Source: Porphyra umbilicalis
Taxonomy: Eukaryota; Rhodophyta; Bangiophyceae; Bangiales; Bangiaceae
NCBI GenBank assembly: GCA_002049455.2
Contig: KV918768.1
Coordinates: forward strand, 124,001 to 188,000
Length of the DNA stretch: 64,000 nucleotides
Reading direction: 5' to 3'
Program-made: the position numbers and the translations under genes
Part shown: piece after piece, positions 1 through 10,282 of the stretch
How the letters are laid out: each line of letters opens with the position of its first letter
Numbering within the stretch: position 1 is the first letter of the stretch
The notes under the pieces: model-generated
Told to the model about the DNA's origin: nothing
Databases searched by the model: none
Seen by the model: only the letters and a program-made list of their open reading frames with translations

Positions 1-673
1 GGCAAGCGGACCACTGCCAGTGAGAACAGTCAAGCGACCCGAGACACTCTGGCAACCCACGCTCAGCGTTCCGGGCGAGGATGATACCAATTTCCGCCGT
101 GGTGGGCGGTCGTAGGTACCGGGGGCTAAACTCGTCCACGATGAACTCCGTGAAGAGCGTCACCGCCCGAGATATCGTTGAACTCGAGAGCCGCACGTAC
201 TCGTCCGCGCGATCGCACGATTCCCCATACCCCAGCACCCGGAACGCAGCAACCAGCTTTTGCAGAGGATGAGCTTGCGGCCGCCCGGTCGCGTTCACGC
301 TCTGTACCCAGAACGGGCGGTCCTTAATAGCGTGGTAGATGCGCAGGAACACCGACATAGGCACGCGGAAACGACGCTCAAACTCCCGCAGGCCGTAAAC
401 TGGGGGAAGGCCATCCACGCCAAAGTAGTCCCGCAGAATACTGTGTAGCCCAAGATCGAAATTGCGGGGCCTGTTGCCCGCCCGGCCGGGTGTGGAGCCG
501 CGGTATCGCGGGCGCTGCACACGTCGCGCCGCCATCGCGCGACGGCGCCACTCCAGGAGCGTAGCAACATGCGCTGCGACGACGGCCGATGTCGCCACGT
601 CGTCGTTGCCACCCTCCTCCCCCTCCCATCCGCTCAGTGACATAAAGCCACCCCCCATGGAACCGCCGTCCAT
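1..673 (-). CDS. PIF/Harbinger-type transposase, N-terminal part (runs off left edge)
   Basis: The minus-strand frame reads openly from about 673 to position 1 and leaves the window. It contains a helix-turn-helix-like region (HPLQKLVAAFRVLGYGESC, then RADEYVRLSSSTISRAVTLF), a TTAEIGIILARNAERGLP segment and the hallmark LGSLDCSHWQWSAC at the edge. The aspartate of LDCSHW corresponds to the first catalytic Asp of the PIF/Harbinger DDE nuclease (plant transposon protein family, typically G-S-I-D-C-M-H-W). The other two catalytic acidic residues would lie outside the window. The start is uncertain: ATG codons lie at 671-673, 656-658 and 533-535, and the frame stays open upstream through a basic stretch encoded by the 15-bp repeat. 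No stop is visible in the part seen, so it may be intact. Harbinger transposases cut at 3-bp TWA targets, which fits the TTA-flanked elements elsewhere in the window. Confidence 0.8.
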   Translation of the reverse strand, partial: MDGGSMGGGFMSLSGWEGEEGGNDDVATSAVVAAHVATLLEWRRRAMAARRVQRPRYRGSTPGRAGNRPRNFDLGLHSILRDYFGVDGLPPVYGLREFERRFRVPMSVFLRIYHAIKDRPFWVQSVNATGRPQAHPLQKLVAAFRVLGYGESCDRADEYVRLSSSTISRAVTLFTEFIVDEFSPRYLRPPTTAEIGIILARNAERGLPECLGSLDCSHWQWSAC

Positions 674-720
674 GGCGCTGAAGCACTGTGCTTGCGCACA
701 CGACGCGAACGCGGCGGCGG

Positions 721-855
721 GAGCACGGCGGTCGCGAGCACGGCGGTCGCGAGCACGGCGGCCGCGAGCACGGCGGCTGCGAGCACGGCGGCCGCGAGCA
801 CGGCGGCCGCGAGCACGGCGGTCGCGAGCACGGCGGTCGCGAGCACGGCGGTCAC
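721..855. repeat. 15-bp minisatellite, nine units
   Basis: Nine head-to-tail copies of GAGCACGGCGGTCGC, varying mainly at the T/C before CGC. Because the unit is a multiple of three without stops, every frame on both strands stays open, which creates several overlapping Ala/Val/Leu- or Arg-rich ORFs that need not be genes. It lies just upstream of the transposase start. Confidence 0.9.
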
Positions 856-2520
856 CGTGGTCGCGAGCGCGGTGCTCCTCCGTGTCGCGGGCGGCCAGAT
901 CGCGACGGGTGCGGCTGCGGATTGAGCAGCCGGCCCCCCCTCCCAGAATGCCATCGCGCCTGCGCAGCATGTCGTTGCTGCCCCCACCCCTCCCAGAGCA
1001 TCGATGGGTCCATACAGGGCGTCGGACCTGCCGGTACCCCTCGCATCATACCAATGGGGAGGAATTTTGACGCACCCTCCTCCGTTCAGCAGAACGGTCC
1101 CCGTTGGACCACACAATCCACAATCATGTACGTATGAGAGGCTGTCACAATAGGAGGACAATTGACCAACACACCTTTACCGGAAAGCTGACCGATAGTC
1201 ACGAAGCACCATTTCCTGCCACACACTGTGAATTCGACTCCCGCAGTCGTGTTTTCGCCATTCCGAGGACAACGTATCGTCTGTAGTGCGAGGTCGTTGA
1301 CACTTCGTCACCTTAGGTACTGGATTAGCGGTTAGCTGAGTGCGCCATGACCGCGACTGACACGAGACCGTGTCAACGTGACAGGCCCGCGTGTCCTCCA
1401 CTTCCCGCGATGTTGGACGGCTCGTTTCGTTCAGGTGTCATGTGTCCGGCCGATGGAGTCAAGGTACTGGTGTGTCACTTCGTCCGGCGTCCGTGTCTCG
1501 CTCATACGTTACGACGCCTCGCGCCGGCTGTGTCTGTCTGGGAGCGTCCAGCGTTCGGTCAAGCGTTCGGTCACATGTCAGATACAGCCCTGTCTACGGC
1601 TTGCGATCGTTTGCCGGTCGTCATTTCAGGTTATCCGAGGCCGTGGGACACGTGGTGGATCCATCTCATTTGACGATCAGCCAATGGGAGGGCGTCTAGG
1701 ATAGTCCTCGTGTCCTGAATAGGGGTGCCGTGCCGTATTTTGCCTTCGAATAGAACATGCACCCCCTATTGTGTCACCCGGACTATCGGACCGAGAAGGA
1801 GTTATGTAAATTGTCGGTGGTGGTTCGAGGTGATTCGACGTTGTTTGGGGCACCGTTACATTGACAAGAGGGTGGATCGTGGACCAATAAGCGAATATAG
1901 ACACGTTGCACCAATAATACAGACACGTTTCGTTAGTCCATCATTGCTGGGTTTGCTCTTAGAGACGGGACGAAAAAGAGGACATCACATTGGTTGGAAG
2001 GCCGAACCTGCTCGATCGCGACCAGGGACCGTGTCCAGCTGTTGGCGCATCGACAGGATCGGCTCAAGGAAGCACGGTGGCACCAATTCGAGAAAACAAA
2101 CGAACGTGTGCATTGGGCACGAGAATCCTGGCGACGCAGGTGGTGACCGGCACCGGGAAGCGCCTGCGGCCGAGCGGCTCGCCGGCATACCATGCACAAT
2201 CTCCCCGCCAGCGGTCCATATCTTCGGGATGCTAGCGCAAGTATAGTGGCCGCCAGCACCGCCACGCCCGTGGACCAAAAAGGCTTCGTGCCGACAATGA
2301 CCAGAGGCTCATCTCGGCGCTATAGAAGGGCATCAAGTGATGGGAAGTATGAATACGGTGCAGCGAAGAAAAAAAATGCAGTTTGACAGGTGGGCATGAC
2401 CCCCCCGCAGCGGTTAAGCCAGGACCGCCGCCGCGGCGGCGTTCCAGCCCAACCCTAAACGTACGCTTCCCCTCCCCTGTGGGAGCGCTCCTATCGCACC
2501 CCCGACCCCACCAGTGCTCC
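856..2520. other. No supported gene
   Basis: Only short, mutually overlapping ORFs without recognisable motifs. The sequence is less GC-rich than the coding blocks. I see no clear repeat structure. Confidence 0.5.
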
Positions 2521-2997
2521 TCATTTCTTCATGCACCACACAGGGTAGGTGAACACGACGACCTTGCATGCATCGCATAAGCACCGTCTCCACCCGCCGC
2601 AGGCTGACTTGGTGCACGCGTACGGCGTTGGGTGGCAGAGCGACCCCGTGGGCTTGGGCTTGGGCGTAATCTTGAAAGCGACCTTGAAAAAGCAGCGCCA
2701 GGCTTGGCGGACCACCCTCCGGACCCTCTTGGTGTTGCACTTGAAGTAGAAGCACTTTTTGGCGACAACCTGTTGGCGGGCGGTGATGTCGGCGAGGCCG
2801 GGCGCTTCATTCAATGGAGTGTGGCCGCCAATCACTACCACGTCGGCCGGCACGTCATCGTCTGCACCAGTAGGCCACGCGCCGTCGACCATGTCGTCGG
2901 CGCTGTCGTCAGCCGCGACGGGCCGGCTGGCAGCGACGGTTAGCAGCGCGAGCGACGCAACGATGGCGGTCACCAGGAGCATCTTGATGGCGCCCAT
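2521..2997 (-). CDS. Small secreted cysteine-rich basic protein
   Basis: Predicted protein of 158 residues. The ATG at 2995-2997 is preferred to the longer frame because it places MGAIKMLLVTAIVASLALL, a typical signal peptide, at the N-terminus, followed by A-x-A-like cleavage candidates (VAASRPVAAD). The precursor then has an acidic stretch (DDSADDMVD...) and a strongly basic C-terminal region with ten cysteines (C-x4-C, then single Cys residues, then a cluster containing C-L-C-x2-C) ending in WCMKK. This acidic-pro plus cationic cysteine-rich layout is seen in many secreted defence or cell-wall peptides, but I do not recognise the family and do not assign an activity. There is no membrane segment besides the signal. 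It is a complete single-exon frame. Confidence 0.6.
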   Translation of the reverse strand: MGAIKMLLVTAIVASLALLTVAASRPVAADDSADDMVDGAWPTGADDDVPADVVVIGGHTPLNEAPGLADITARQQVVAKKCFYFKCNTKRVRRVVRQAWRCFFKVAFKITPKPKPTGSLCHPTPYACTKSACGGWRRCLCDACKVVVFTYPVWCMKK

Positions 2998-4149
2998 GGC
3001 GACTGGCGGACAGCGACAAGGATGGATTGTGGGGGGTGACAGGGCAGCAGGACCACAAGACGGCAAGACAGCTGCCTCACTGCTGCCACAGATGTGGCGC
3101 TGGGTGTAGCAGGAAGAGGTGTGGCGATGGCGGCCTGCTTGCAAGTGAGAGGTGCGAGGGCGGCACAAGTGGAGGGGGGGTTGGACCTTTTATGCCGCCT
3201 CTGATGTGCTATTGAGCAGGAGTCGACCGGGTGACACGCCCTAAGCCTTGGTGGTGTCTCGGAGAGGCCACCCTTCGCGGGGGCACTACAAATGGTTGGT
3301 TAGAGCGTCTGCCGCCTTGGCGACACCGTTCTCGGCTGCGCGAGTATCGCTCAGCACCTCGCCAGACCACAGGGGTGGGCCAGCCAGTTCAGACAACGGG
3401 CGGGCTTGCCCGAGGCAGCCTTCGTCGGCCGTAGTGCCTGGACACCCGTCCCCGTCTTCCACCTGGACGAGTCTCTCCAAAAGCCGAGACAGACGCAGCC
3501 GAGCCGGTGACAGCGGGAAGGTTGCGTGGCGGTGGTCGCGCCACGTGGTCTCCGCGCACCACAGCACGTTGGACCGGCTCTGACCGGCGGATAGACTCGG
3601 GGGCGGCGCTAGCGTAGAACCCAGGGTCCGAAACACTGCGATCTGGTATTGAGGCGCCACTTGGCCCGGCACCCAAGCATGTGGCGCCAGCGTGTGGCCC
3701 CACAATCTCGGCGCCACGGCGACAACTGCGTTTCTCGGACCGGGGGTGATCCGGGGCGGTGTCAGGGGGCACCCAGTGGTGGCCAGACTCCCTGAAATCA
3801 TGTGAGGAGGCCCCGCCGCCGCGTGGCACGCAGGGGGGCGACGGCACCTCGGACCCCGGGATGGAGTCGTTGTACTGTCGGGATCCAGGTGGCTGCTGCA
3901 TCAAAACTGGGTCTCGTGCGGTCTTGATTTTTTTTTTTGCGGCGGGTGTGCCCCCCTTCTGCGCGTGCAGTGGGATGCATGGCAATTGGGGTGCGGCCAA
4001 AATGGAAAACTGGGTGACGCATCCAGGCGAGAACAAAAAAGCGACAACCCTCAATTGGTATTCTCCACGGAAGCGACAAGAACTGACGACAGGCCGTGGA
4101 TGACCCATACTCTGGCCAAGACGCTCGTCTGCCCCCCCGGCACACCCGC
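2998..4149. other. Intergenic, no supported gene
   Basis: Several long overlapping ORFs exist on both strands, but none shows a motif or consistent codon bias. A T10 run lies near 3927-3936. It separates two minus-strand genes and should hold the promoter of the cysteine-rich gene on its left side; I could not identify a clear TATA box. Confidence 0.4.
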
Positions 4150-5385
4150 CTATGAAGCCCACCCGTCACCCTCCCCTCCCGTTGGCAGCAGAGCTTCGCC
4201 CTCATGCAGCGGCACCGCTGCGCCTCCTCCGCCAGTGGGAGGTCCGTCCCACACAGCGCTTGCGCCAGACGGCGCACGCCTCACCCCGCCGCCCGACGCC
4301 GACCCGCCGTCTACCGGGCTCCCCACCGCAACGATTCCCCCCGCCGCATGCTGCCGCCGCGCCGCGAGCCGCGCTGGCGAGTACAGGTTGTCCGGGCGGT
4401 AGCCCGGGCGCCCGCCCCCGCCGTCTCCCCCTCCATCAGAGGCACCACCACCGCGGCCACCCATCCCCATCGCGGACGCACCAATGTGCCCGCCGCCGCC
4501 GACGCGCCCACGGCAACCTGGGTCGCCACCGCCGCCACCGCCACTGCCGCTGTCGCCGCCCCCCTTGCCCGCAATCGGCAACACGTACGCGTCCGTCACC
4601 GTCTCCCCGTCGCGGCCAAAGAGGGCGGCGGCGCCCAAGTGGGCGCCCCGCGCTCCAACGGGTGCCACGACCAACCACCCTGCCGGCGCTTGCAGCCCGT
4701 CGGCAATAAGCGGGGAAACGGGAACGGCGACGGCACGGAGGGTGTTGAGGACAGCGACGCGGAGGCGGCGAAGTTCTCCCGGGGGGGGGCGCTCGTAGAG
4801 CGCTGCAAGCCGCTCCCGCGCCGCCGCAATGACCGAAAGCGCCGCAGATGCCGAGACCGACGCGGGGCCGCCGGAGGGGGGGAGGCCCGCCGACCGGCGG
4901 GGGGGGCCAGGCAGGCCGCTGTTGCCGCCGCCGGCCGCGCCTCTGCCACCACCACCGCCGTCACCGCCAGCGGTGACGGTGGCACCGCTTGACCCAGACG
5001 ACGGATTCGTCGACGGGCGGCCAAGGACTGCACCGTCCGTAGTGCCTATACCTCCTGGGCGTCCACCAGCCCCCCCCACCCCCCCCGCCGCCCCCACCGC
5101 CGCCCCCGCCCGTGAGCGGCCTACGACCTCACGGAGGCAACGGAGTTTGGCGTCCGTGTGGTTGGCCACATCCGCGGGCGCCGACGAGCCCAGCGCCTGC
5201 GCTTTGAGGCCCATAATGGCGAGCGCAAAGAGCGCGTCGGCCGACGCGGGCGACAGCCGCAGGGCAGGGTGAGCGAGCGCGTCGAGCAGGGCCGTACGGA
5301 GGACGGGGAGTTCCAGGGGGGGCGTGGGGGGGGTGAGACCGTCGAGGGTCTCTGCCGCCAGCGCGGTGATGATGAGCTCCTCCAT
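4150..5385 (-). CDS. Glycine-rich protein of unknown function
   Basis: Single open frame of 411 codons from the ATG giving MEELIITALAAETLDG; a longer in-frame start 14 codons upstream is possible. The first ~100 residues look like a folded, helix-rich domain (LRTALLDALAHPALRLSPASADALFALAIMG...). A Gly-rich linker follows, then a second folded segment (AALSVIAAARERLAALYERPP, PVSPLIADGLQAPAGWLVVAPVG, ETVTDAYVLPIAGKGGGD), then a long Gly/Ser tail. There is no signal peptide or membrane segment. The alternation of conserved-looking segments with low-complexity linkers and the absence of stops support a real gene, but I cannot name the family. Confidence 0.6.
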   Translation of the reverse strand: MEELIITALAAETLDGLTPPTPPLELPVLRTALLDALAHPALRLSPASADALFALAIMGLKAQALGSSAPADVANHTDAKLRCLREVVGRSRAGAAVGAAGGVGGAGGRPGGIGTTDGAVLGRPSTNPSSGSSGATVTAGGDGGGGGRGAAGGGNSGLPGPPRRSAGLPPSGGPASVSASAALSVIAAARERLAALYERPPPGELRRLRVAVLNTLRAVAVPVSPLIADGLQAPAGWLVVAPVGARGAHLGAAALFGRDGETVTDAYVLPIAGKGGGDSGSGGGGGGDPGCRGRVGGGGHIGASAMGMGGRGGGASDGGGDGGGGRPGYRPDNLYSPARLAARRQHAAGGIVAVGSPVDGGSASGGGVRRAPSGASAVWDGPPTGGGGAAVPLHEGEALLPTGGEGDGWAS

Positions 5386-6640
5386 GACTATCAGCGGAGA
5401 ACGGGGTAGAGGAGAGGATGGAGGCACGGCCGGGAAAACAGGAGCGTGGGCAGCGTATCGGAAAGACTAGAGCGGTAAGATTGTGCTTGCAGATGGGGAA
5501 AACCGCGCACAACCCGGGGGTGGTAGGGCGACGACCTTTCCTTGGATGTCATCGACACACCACAGCAAACTGCCTCGCCCCAACGTCCAAATCCGACCAC
5601 CTCACTCTCTCCTTGTCCTCCCGCGAAAACGTACTCGTATCCGCCTTGCGCGGGGGCACCCGCGACGTTGCCACGCCCGCCCGAAGCCGGTGGTCCATCA
5701 CAAACAGCGCCTCGACGACAGCATTGACGTATTGGTACGGCGCGCAGAGCGCAGACGACGCCATCGCACAGCCGTCAGCAGGCAGATCCAACCGTCGCGC
5801 GCGTCGCCAACGCCGGCCCCGGCGGACACGACGACAGAGGGGGCACGCAGCGCGTGGACGCCGCGCACGCATACGTGGGTCATGCACGTGGGCAAGAGGC
5901 AACCGCAACCCACAGAATCAACATCCTCCTCTGCGCTCCGCGGCCATTCCGGTCGCCGCCATGGAGCCCAACTCAGGCCCGCAGGCGCCGGCGTTGCAGG
6001 TGGTGGTGGCCTGCAGCGGGAGAAGGGCAGGCGGGCTACACCGCCCCAGCAGCTCGAGGGAAGTGCCTATGTCACAAGCCATCGCTCGCTACATAGTTGG
6101 ACAAGAGGCGGGTGTGCTCCCCCAATAATCAGTAGCGGCAGTAGCTGCAGACGCCACGAGCAGGAGGCGAGCGTGGTGGGCGTGGGGTGGGAGAGGTCGA
6201 GTCACGAGGACGGCACGGATCAGGGCTGCTGACAAAGCCGATGGAAGCGACGCGATTGACGACAGAGGATGTGATCGACGACTGACTGGACGAGTATGAC
6301 GAGGATACAGTAAGCCCCACAGGGAGCGCAGCAAAGTGAAAATTGGTTGGACTCTCCTTTTTTCATAGTGTCATTGGAGTGACTGTTGTCCAGAGTTGGT
6401 CGGAGCGAAGGTGGCATGCTGACCAAGGATTCAGGGTTGAGAGAGAATAATTATAGTCGGATTGATACAACTGAACTTTTGCCTGTATTAATGCAAACAA
6501 TGGATCGGCAGACTATAAATATGCAACGTGTACACCACGTGTTGTTAGTTGCTTTCCATTTACTCATGTCAAGTTGTAATTAAATACTGTAAATGAACAT
6601 CGGGGCAGTCACGGGCGCCCGGTGGGAGCTGTGCCCGCAG
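5386..6640. other. No supported gene; AT-rich patch at about 6420-6600
   Basis: ORFs on both strands up to 249 codons overlap and carry no recognisable motif; one minus ORF (5549-5908, Arg-rich) is possible but unsupported. The last ~180 bases are conspicuously AT-rich for this window and contain several ATTA/TTAA motifs, directly abutting the inverted-repeat element that follows. Confidence 0.35.
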
Positions 6641-7366
6641 CGCAGTGGGGCTTAGCCCGAGTACCGTACAGATCTGCGAATCCACTGCAATGGCGTGTTG
6701 CAGACTGCTTGCAGATCTGGAAAAGTGCCCGCGTGAGCCACGAGCAGCATGATTTCCTGCAGCAGAGATCTGCAGAGCAGCTCATTGTCGTGAATTTCTG
6801 CAAAAGAAACGGAGGTTCGGTGCTTTTCTTGTATGGAAAGCACCGTGACGGTGCGAGGATCTTGTGCCAAAAAGGTTTAGCGTGATCCCCCGTTTTTTTC
6901 GGCCCACCACAAGCCTTATTGTTTTTGACCTGCAGGAAACCTGCTGGTAAAATGTTGCAGGTCGCTGCCCGACCCCTGTTGCAGCGCACATTTTTGCGCC
7001 GGGTCTGTGGAAGCCCGAACTGGGCTGCACTTGCAGCGCAGGTCTTCAGCATCAAGTCTGCTGCAGAATGACCACAACGGCTTCCTATTGGTGAAAACGA
7101 GATAACTCCGTGCCTCTTAGAAATTAGACCAGTGTTCAGCAGCAGAACAGCAGGAGCTGAGCTTTGTCCCAGCATTTGGATTACCCAGACAAGCAGAGAA
7201 CGAGCAGAAAACGTGCGTGCCGATCTACCAGATATCTGTTAAACCAGCAGGCTGCCAGCACAAAATGGCCCGACCTGCCGCCATTCGGCAGAGTGTGGAG
7301 ATCCTGCAACAGCCTGCAACACGGAATTAGCCGATCCGTAAGGTACACGGTCTAAGCCCCACTGCG
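6641..7366. mobile_element. Inverted-repeat element, ~0.73 kb, non-autonomous
   Basis: The first ~80 bases (CGCAGTGGGGCTTAG..., GTACC, GATC, GTGTTGCAG..., TTGCAGATC) are found imperfectly inverted at the other end (...CTGCAACACGG, GATCCG, GGTACACGGTCTAAGCC, CCCACTGCG). Such long diverged terminal inverted repeats indicate an old miniature DNA transposon or foldback element. The ORFs inside show no transposase motif. The exact termini and target-site duplication could not be fixed. Confidence 0.5.
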
Positions 7367-7429
7367 GAGGCCCCCCCAGTGCTCCAGCCACAACGCGCTC
7401 TGGCGACACAGCCAGTGCCGCCGCCCCCC

Positions 7430-7550
7430 GCAAAGTGGCTGCCTGGAATTGCCTGCAGCGCTGCCCCCCCCAGCGAAATGGCTGCCTGGCATTGCCTGCA
7501 GCTCCCCCCCCCCCGCGAAACGGCTGCCTGGCATTGCCCGCAGCGCTACC
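7430..7550. repeat. Tandem repeat, three ~40-bp units
   Basis: Three imperfect copies of a unit built on GGCTGCCTGGCATTGCCTGC, separated by C-runs of varying length. It lies beside the right arm of the inverted-repeat element and shares its GCAGCGC-type words. Confidence 0.65.
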
Positions 7551-8508
7551 GTAAGCGCGTGCCATTGCCGGTGACAAGGTGGATCGCCAGGCGAAACGGT
7601 CGGAATAAGTTTTGATACATTTGGAACGTGGGACGCGGAAGTCTTCTACAAATGCTTACTAAAACTACAATGTCAGCCTTTCTATAATTGTACTGAAATG
7701 AAATCTTCAGCGGATGAGTACACCGAAAACTTGCGACCCTGCATGGATTGCGTGACCATAGCCATTGCCATCCCCCTCCAGCGCAGCGCATGAACGTTCT
7801 ACCACAGCGCAGGCGACCACATCGGCGCTACTTTTTCGGTCGACACTGCTTCCAGACAGCGTCATCTAAACTACTGCTAACACCTGAGGTGCCAAGCTCA
7901 AGCAACGGAGTACGTGGCAGGACCCGATCTCGGCATGGGGCGCACAGAGACCAGCGCCAGGGAAGGAGCGAGGACAAAAGCGAGCAATCGCCGAAAAAGC
8001 ACGCCAGAAGGCCGACAAGCCCCAAAACTATCGTAATGATGTACATGGCGCGTCACTCCTTTATGGAACAACCCAGTCTGCCGAAAAAGATCCACTGGGG
8101 CCAACCACGCCCAGCCACTTGCCCCGCCACTCCGGCGGCGGCCGACCGTCGCGGTCCACGCCGCTCTCCCTCACTTCGGGTGCGTCCCTCGGGCTCCGCT
8201 CTGGCTAATGCTCTCGGCGAGTCAAAGCGCTTCGCCGTGTGGGCCACCCGGCCGGTCAGTCGCGCCCCGTGCCGCCGCCGGCCGTGCGCCGCCGCCACCA
8301 GAAGCCACCACCACTGCTGCCGTCATCGCCGCCAGCAGTCGCAACGTCCGTCGCCTCGGACGCCCCCGGCGGTGTGGGTCATGGCGGTATGCGCGGAGAG
8401 CGCCGCCTCAGTGTGGCCTGAAGTGACTCCCGCAGCGCAACACGTCGGCGCGTCCACCATCTGTAACCGACGGCGTGGCGGCGGCGGTCGCCCCCCGCCC
8501 CCCGCCGT
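7551..8508. other. No supported gene left of the copia element
   Basis: A 271-codon plus-strand ORF runs through this stretch into the LTR, but it is Arg/Pro-rich, motif-free and ends at a stop inside the LTR, so it is probably not a gene. The minus strand has only short ORFs. Confidence 0.35.
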
Positions 8509-9057
8509 AGTTGGGACGCAGGGGGCAACTACACTATGCTCCCCCCGCGGCCTCGGCACTTAGGCGGCGGTGGGAATTTGCCGGCGGGATTGCCCGTGCT
8601 CCCCACAGCCTGCCGCACCCCCTGCCACGCACCGCCGACTGGCCCGACGGCCGGGCGGCAGTTTGCACGGCGCGTGCGTCTCACCCAGGAGGGCGCGCCT
8701 GAGGCGGCCGACTGAGTCGGCAGAGAGAGGCGAGCGGAATGACTGCAGGGCCGCCGGGGCCCGAGATTTCGGCTGGAGGAAGCCGAGGCGCAGGGCGGAG
8801 CGGCGGTCGGCAACCTGCCCGACGGCCGCGGGCAAGGGCCGCGGCGCGTGCAGGCTGGGAGGCCCGACTGCGGGCGAGTGCCGAGGGAGGGGCAAGCAAG
8901 TCTGGAGAGGTAAAAGTAGAGAGCGTCCGAGGGCTCGCCTCGGACGCGGAGAGAAGAGAACAAGCTTTGTGTTGGACTACACTCGACACTGACCCTGCGG
9001 GTGTGACGCGACGGCCACGACGGACGTGACCGCCGCGGTACAAAGAGCTTCCCTACA
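8509..9057 (+). repeat. 5' LTR of the copia element
   Basis: Counterpart of 13257-13805. Where the 3' LTR has GGTATAAGAA, this copy reads GGTAAAAGTA (about 8909-8918), so the likely TATA box is lost. The first base is A instead of T. Confidence 0.93.
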
Positions 9058-9484
9058 TGTTTTGGGCCCAGAATTTGCGCTGTTGTATTATCGTGAAGGG
9101 ACAACCGTGACGCTGTGCTACGTCGTCGCGGTTCCCGCGTTCGGGTCGGCGACGTCGCGGTGGGCGCGGTACGCGGCCCTGACCGCGCCGGTGTGGGAAT
9201 CCATCCCCATCAGCACGCCGCTTGGCGACGTGCACGTGCTCTTCCACTACGTGGACGACATCGGCTGCCTGCCCGGTGGTCGACGCGCCGCGTGGGCAGC
9301 GGAGGCTCGGCGCGATTGGCTGCGCCGGGAGTTCGCTTGAGAGCGGCTGCCGGGACGGGACGGAGCAAGGAGGAGCCGACACGCAGTCGCAAGATCGGCG
9401 TCAAGACCACAGGCCATCGGGCCTGAGTACGTGGCGGCAAGCGGTCGCTCAAGTCGGCCACGGGACGGATCAACAAGACCAAAG
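9058..9484 (+). other. Leader of the copia element with a short ORF
   Basis: Between the LTR and gag. I could not identify a clear tRNA-complementary primer site after TACA. One frame is open from inside the LTR (9026) to 9340 and encodes a hydrophobic, non-repetitive sequence including VLFHYVDDIG, superficially like the YVDD box of reverse transcriptases but without the flanking RT motifs. It could be an extra 5' ORF, a captured fragment or chance. Confidence 0.4.
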
Positions 9485-10282
9485 ATGAAGGGTGACGGGC
9501 TTCCCCGCATCACCAAATGGGACGTCGAAAACTACATGCAGTGGAGCACCGAAATGGAGCTCATCCTTCGGATCAAGGGGTGCTTGGCGGCTGTCTACCA
9601 GGTGGGCCGGCCGGCCAATGAACCAGTGGAACCGACACTGGCGGGAACAGGGGTCGGAGCGGCAGGCCGGGGGAGCGACGGGACCGGCAGTGCCGGCTCC
9701 GCCGCGGATGCCAACGCTGTCGGCGCCGCGGCCGCGGCCGCTACCGCTTCCTTGGCCGCGGCGGTACGGATGGAGGAGCTGGCGCGGTCGACGCTGGCGC
9801 TGAGCTTCAAGCCGCATTTCCTGGCCACGTTCCTGCGCCACCCAATGGCGCGAGGGGCATGGAAGGCGCTGGCCAACGAATTCCGGTCGCGTGGTCCGGC
9901 GCGTGTCATGAACCTGCGTCGAGAGCTCCACGGAATCAATATGGGACTCGGCGATTCGGTCGTTTGGTACTTCAACCGGGGGAAGTCCCTGCCATGGGAG
10001 CTGGGCGCCCTGGGGGTGCCGATTGACGACAAGCAGCTCGTGGCCTCCCTCCTACTCGGCCTGGGCGGCACGTTCACCATGACGGTGACCATCTTGACCA
10101 CGCAGCCGGGCGTGACAATGGAGCTCGCCCAAGAGACGATGCTGGCGGCGGAAGCGCGAATGAGTCTCGACAAGAGCGCCCACTGGCGCGAGGACGTGGG
10201 GAGCGCGCTGGCGCTGGCGGACGACGGGCGCTCCAAGACGCAGGGAAACCGCTTCCGCGAGGACATCCACTGCTTCAAGTGA
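9485..10282 (+). pseudogene. gag: copia gag (interrupted in the zinc knuckle)
   Basis: Starts at ATG 9485-9487 (MKGDGLPRITKWDVENYMQW...), with the typical copia gag opening in which a short charged lead precedes a W-x3-Y/M-x-W motif. It forms the nucleocapsid of virus-like particles. The frame stops at TGA 10280-10282 inside the CCHC knuckle: C-F-K-stop-N-K-T-G-N-I-K-R-N-C. The second Cys is replaced by the stop and the His by Asn, so two of the four zinc ligands are gone. An Ala-rich stretch (residues ~75-95) interrupts the domain. The frame continues readable beyond the stop, but pol lies in another frame. Confidence 0.85.

Noticed and set aside
3389..4277. Two long overlapping minus-strand ORFs (257 and 159 codons)
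   Set aside because: Arg/Pro/Gly-rich, with no motif or signal, and overlapping equally long ORFs in other frames; explained by high GC and few stops.
6609..7175. 188-codon minus ORF
   Set aside because: Lies entirely within the inverted-repeat element and shows no transposase or other motif; Cys/Ser-rich chance frame.
7748..8563. 271-codon plus ORF ending in the copia LTR
   Set aside because: Low-complexity Arg/Pro text; its end is the same stop that closes the pol frame in the 3' LTR, so the end is LTR-derived.
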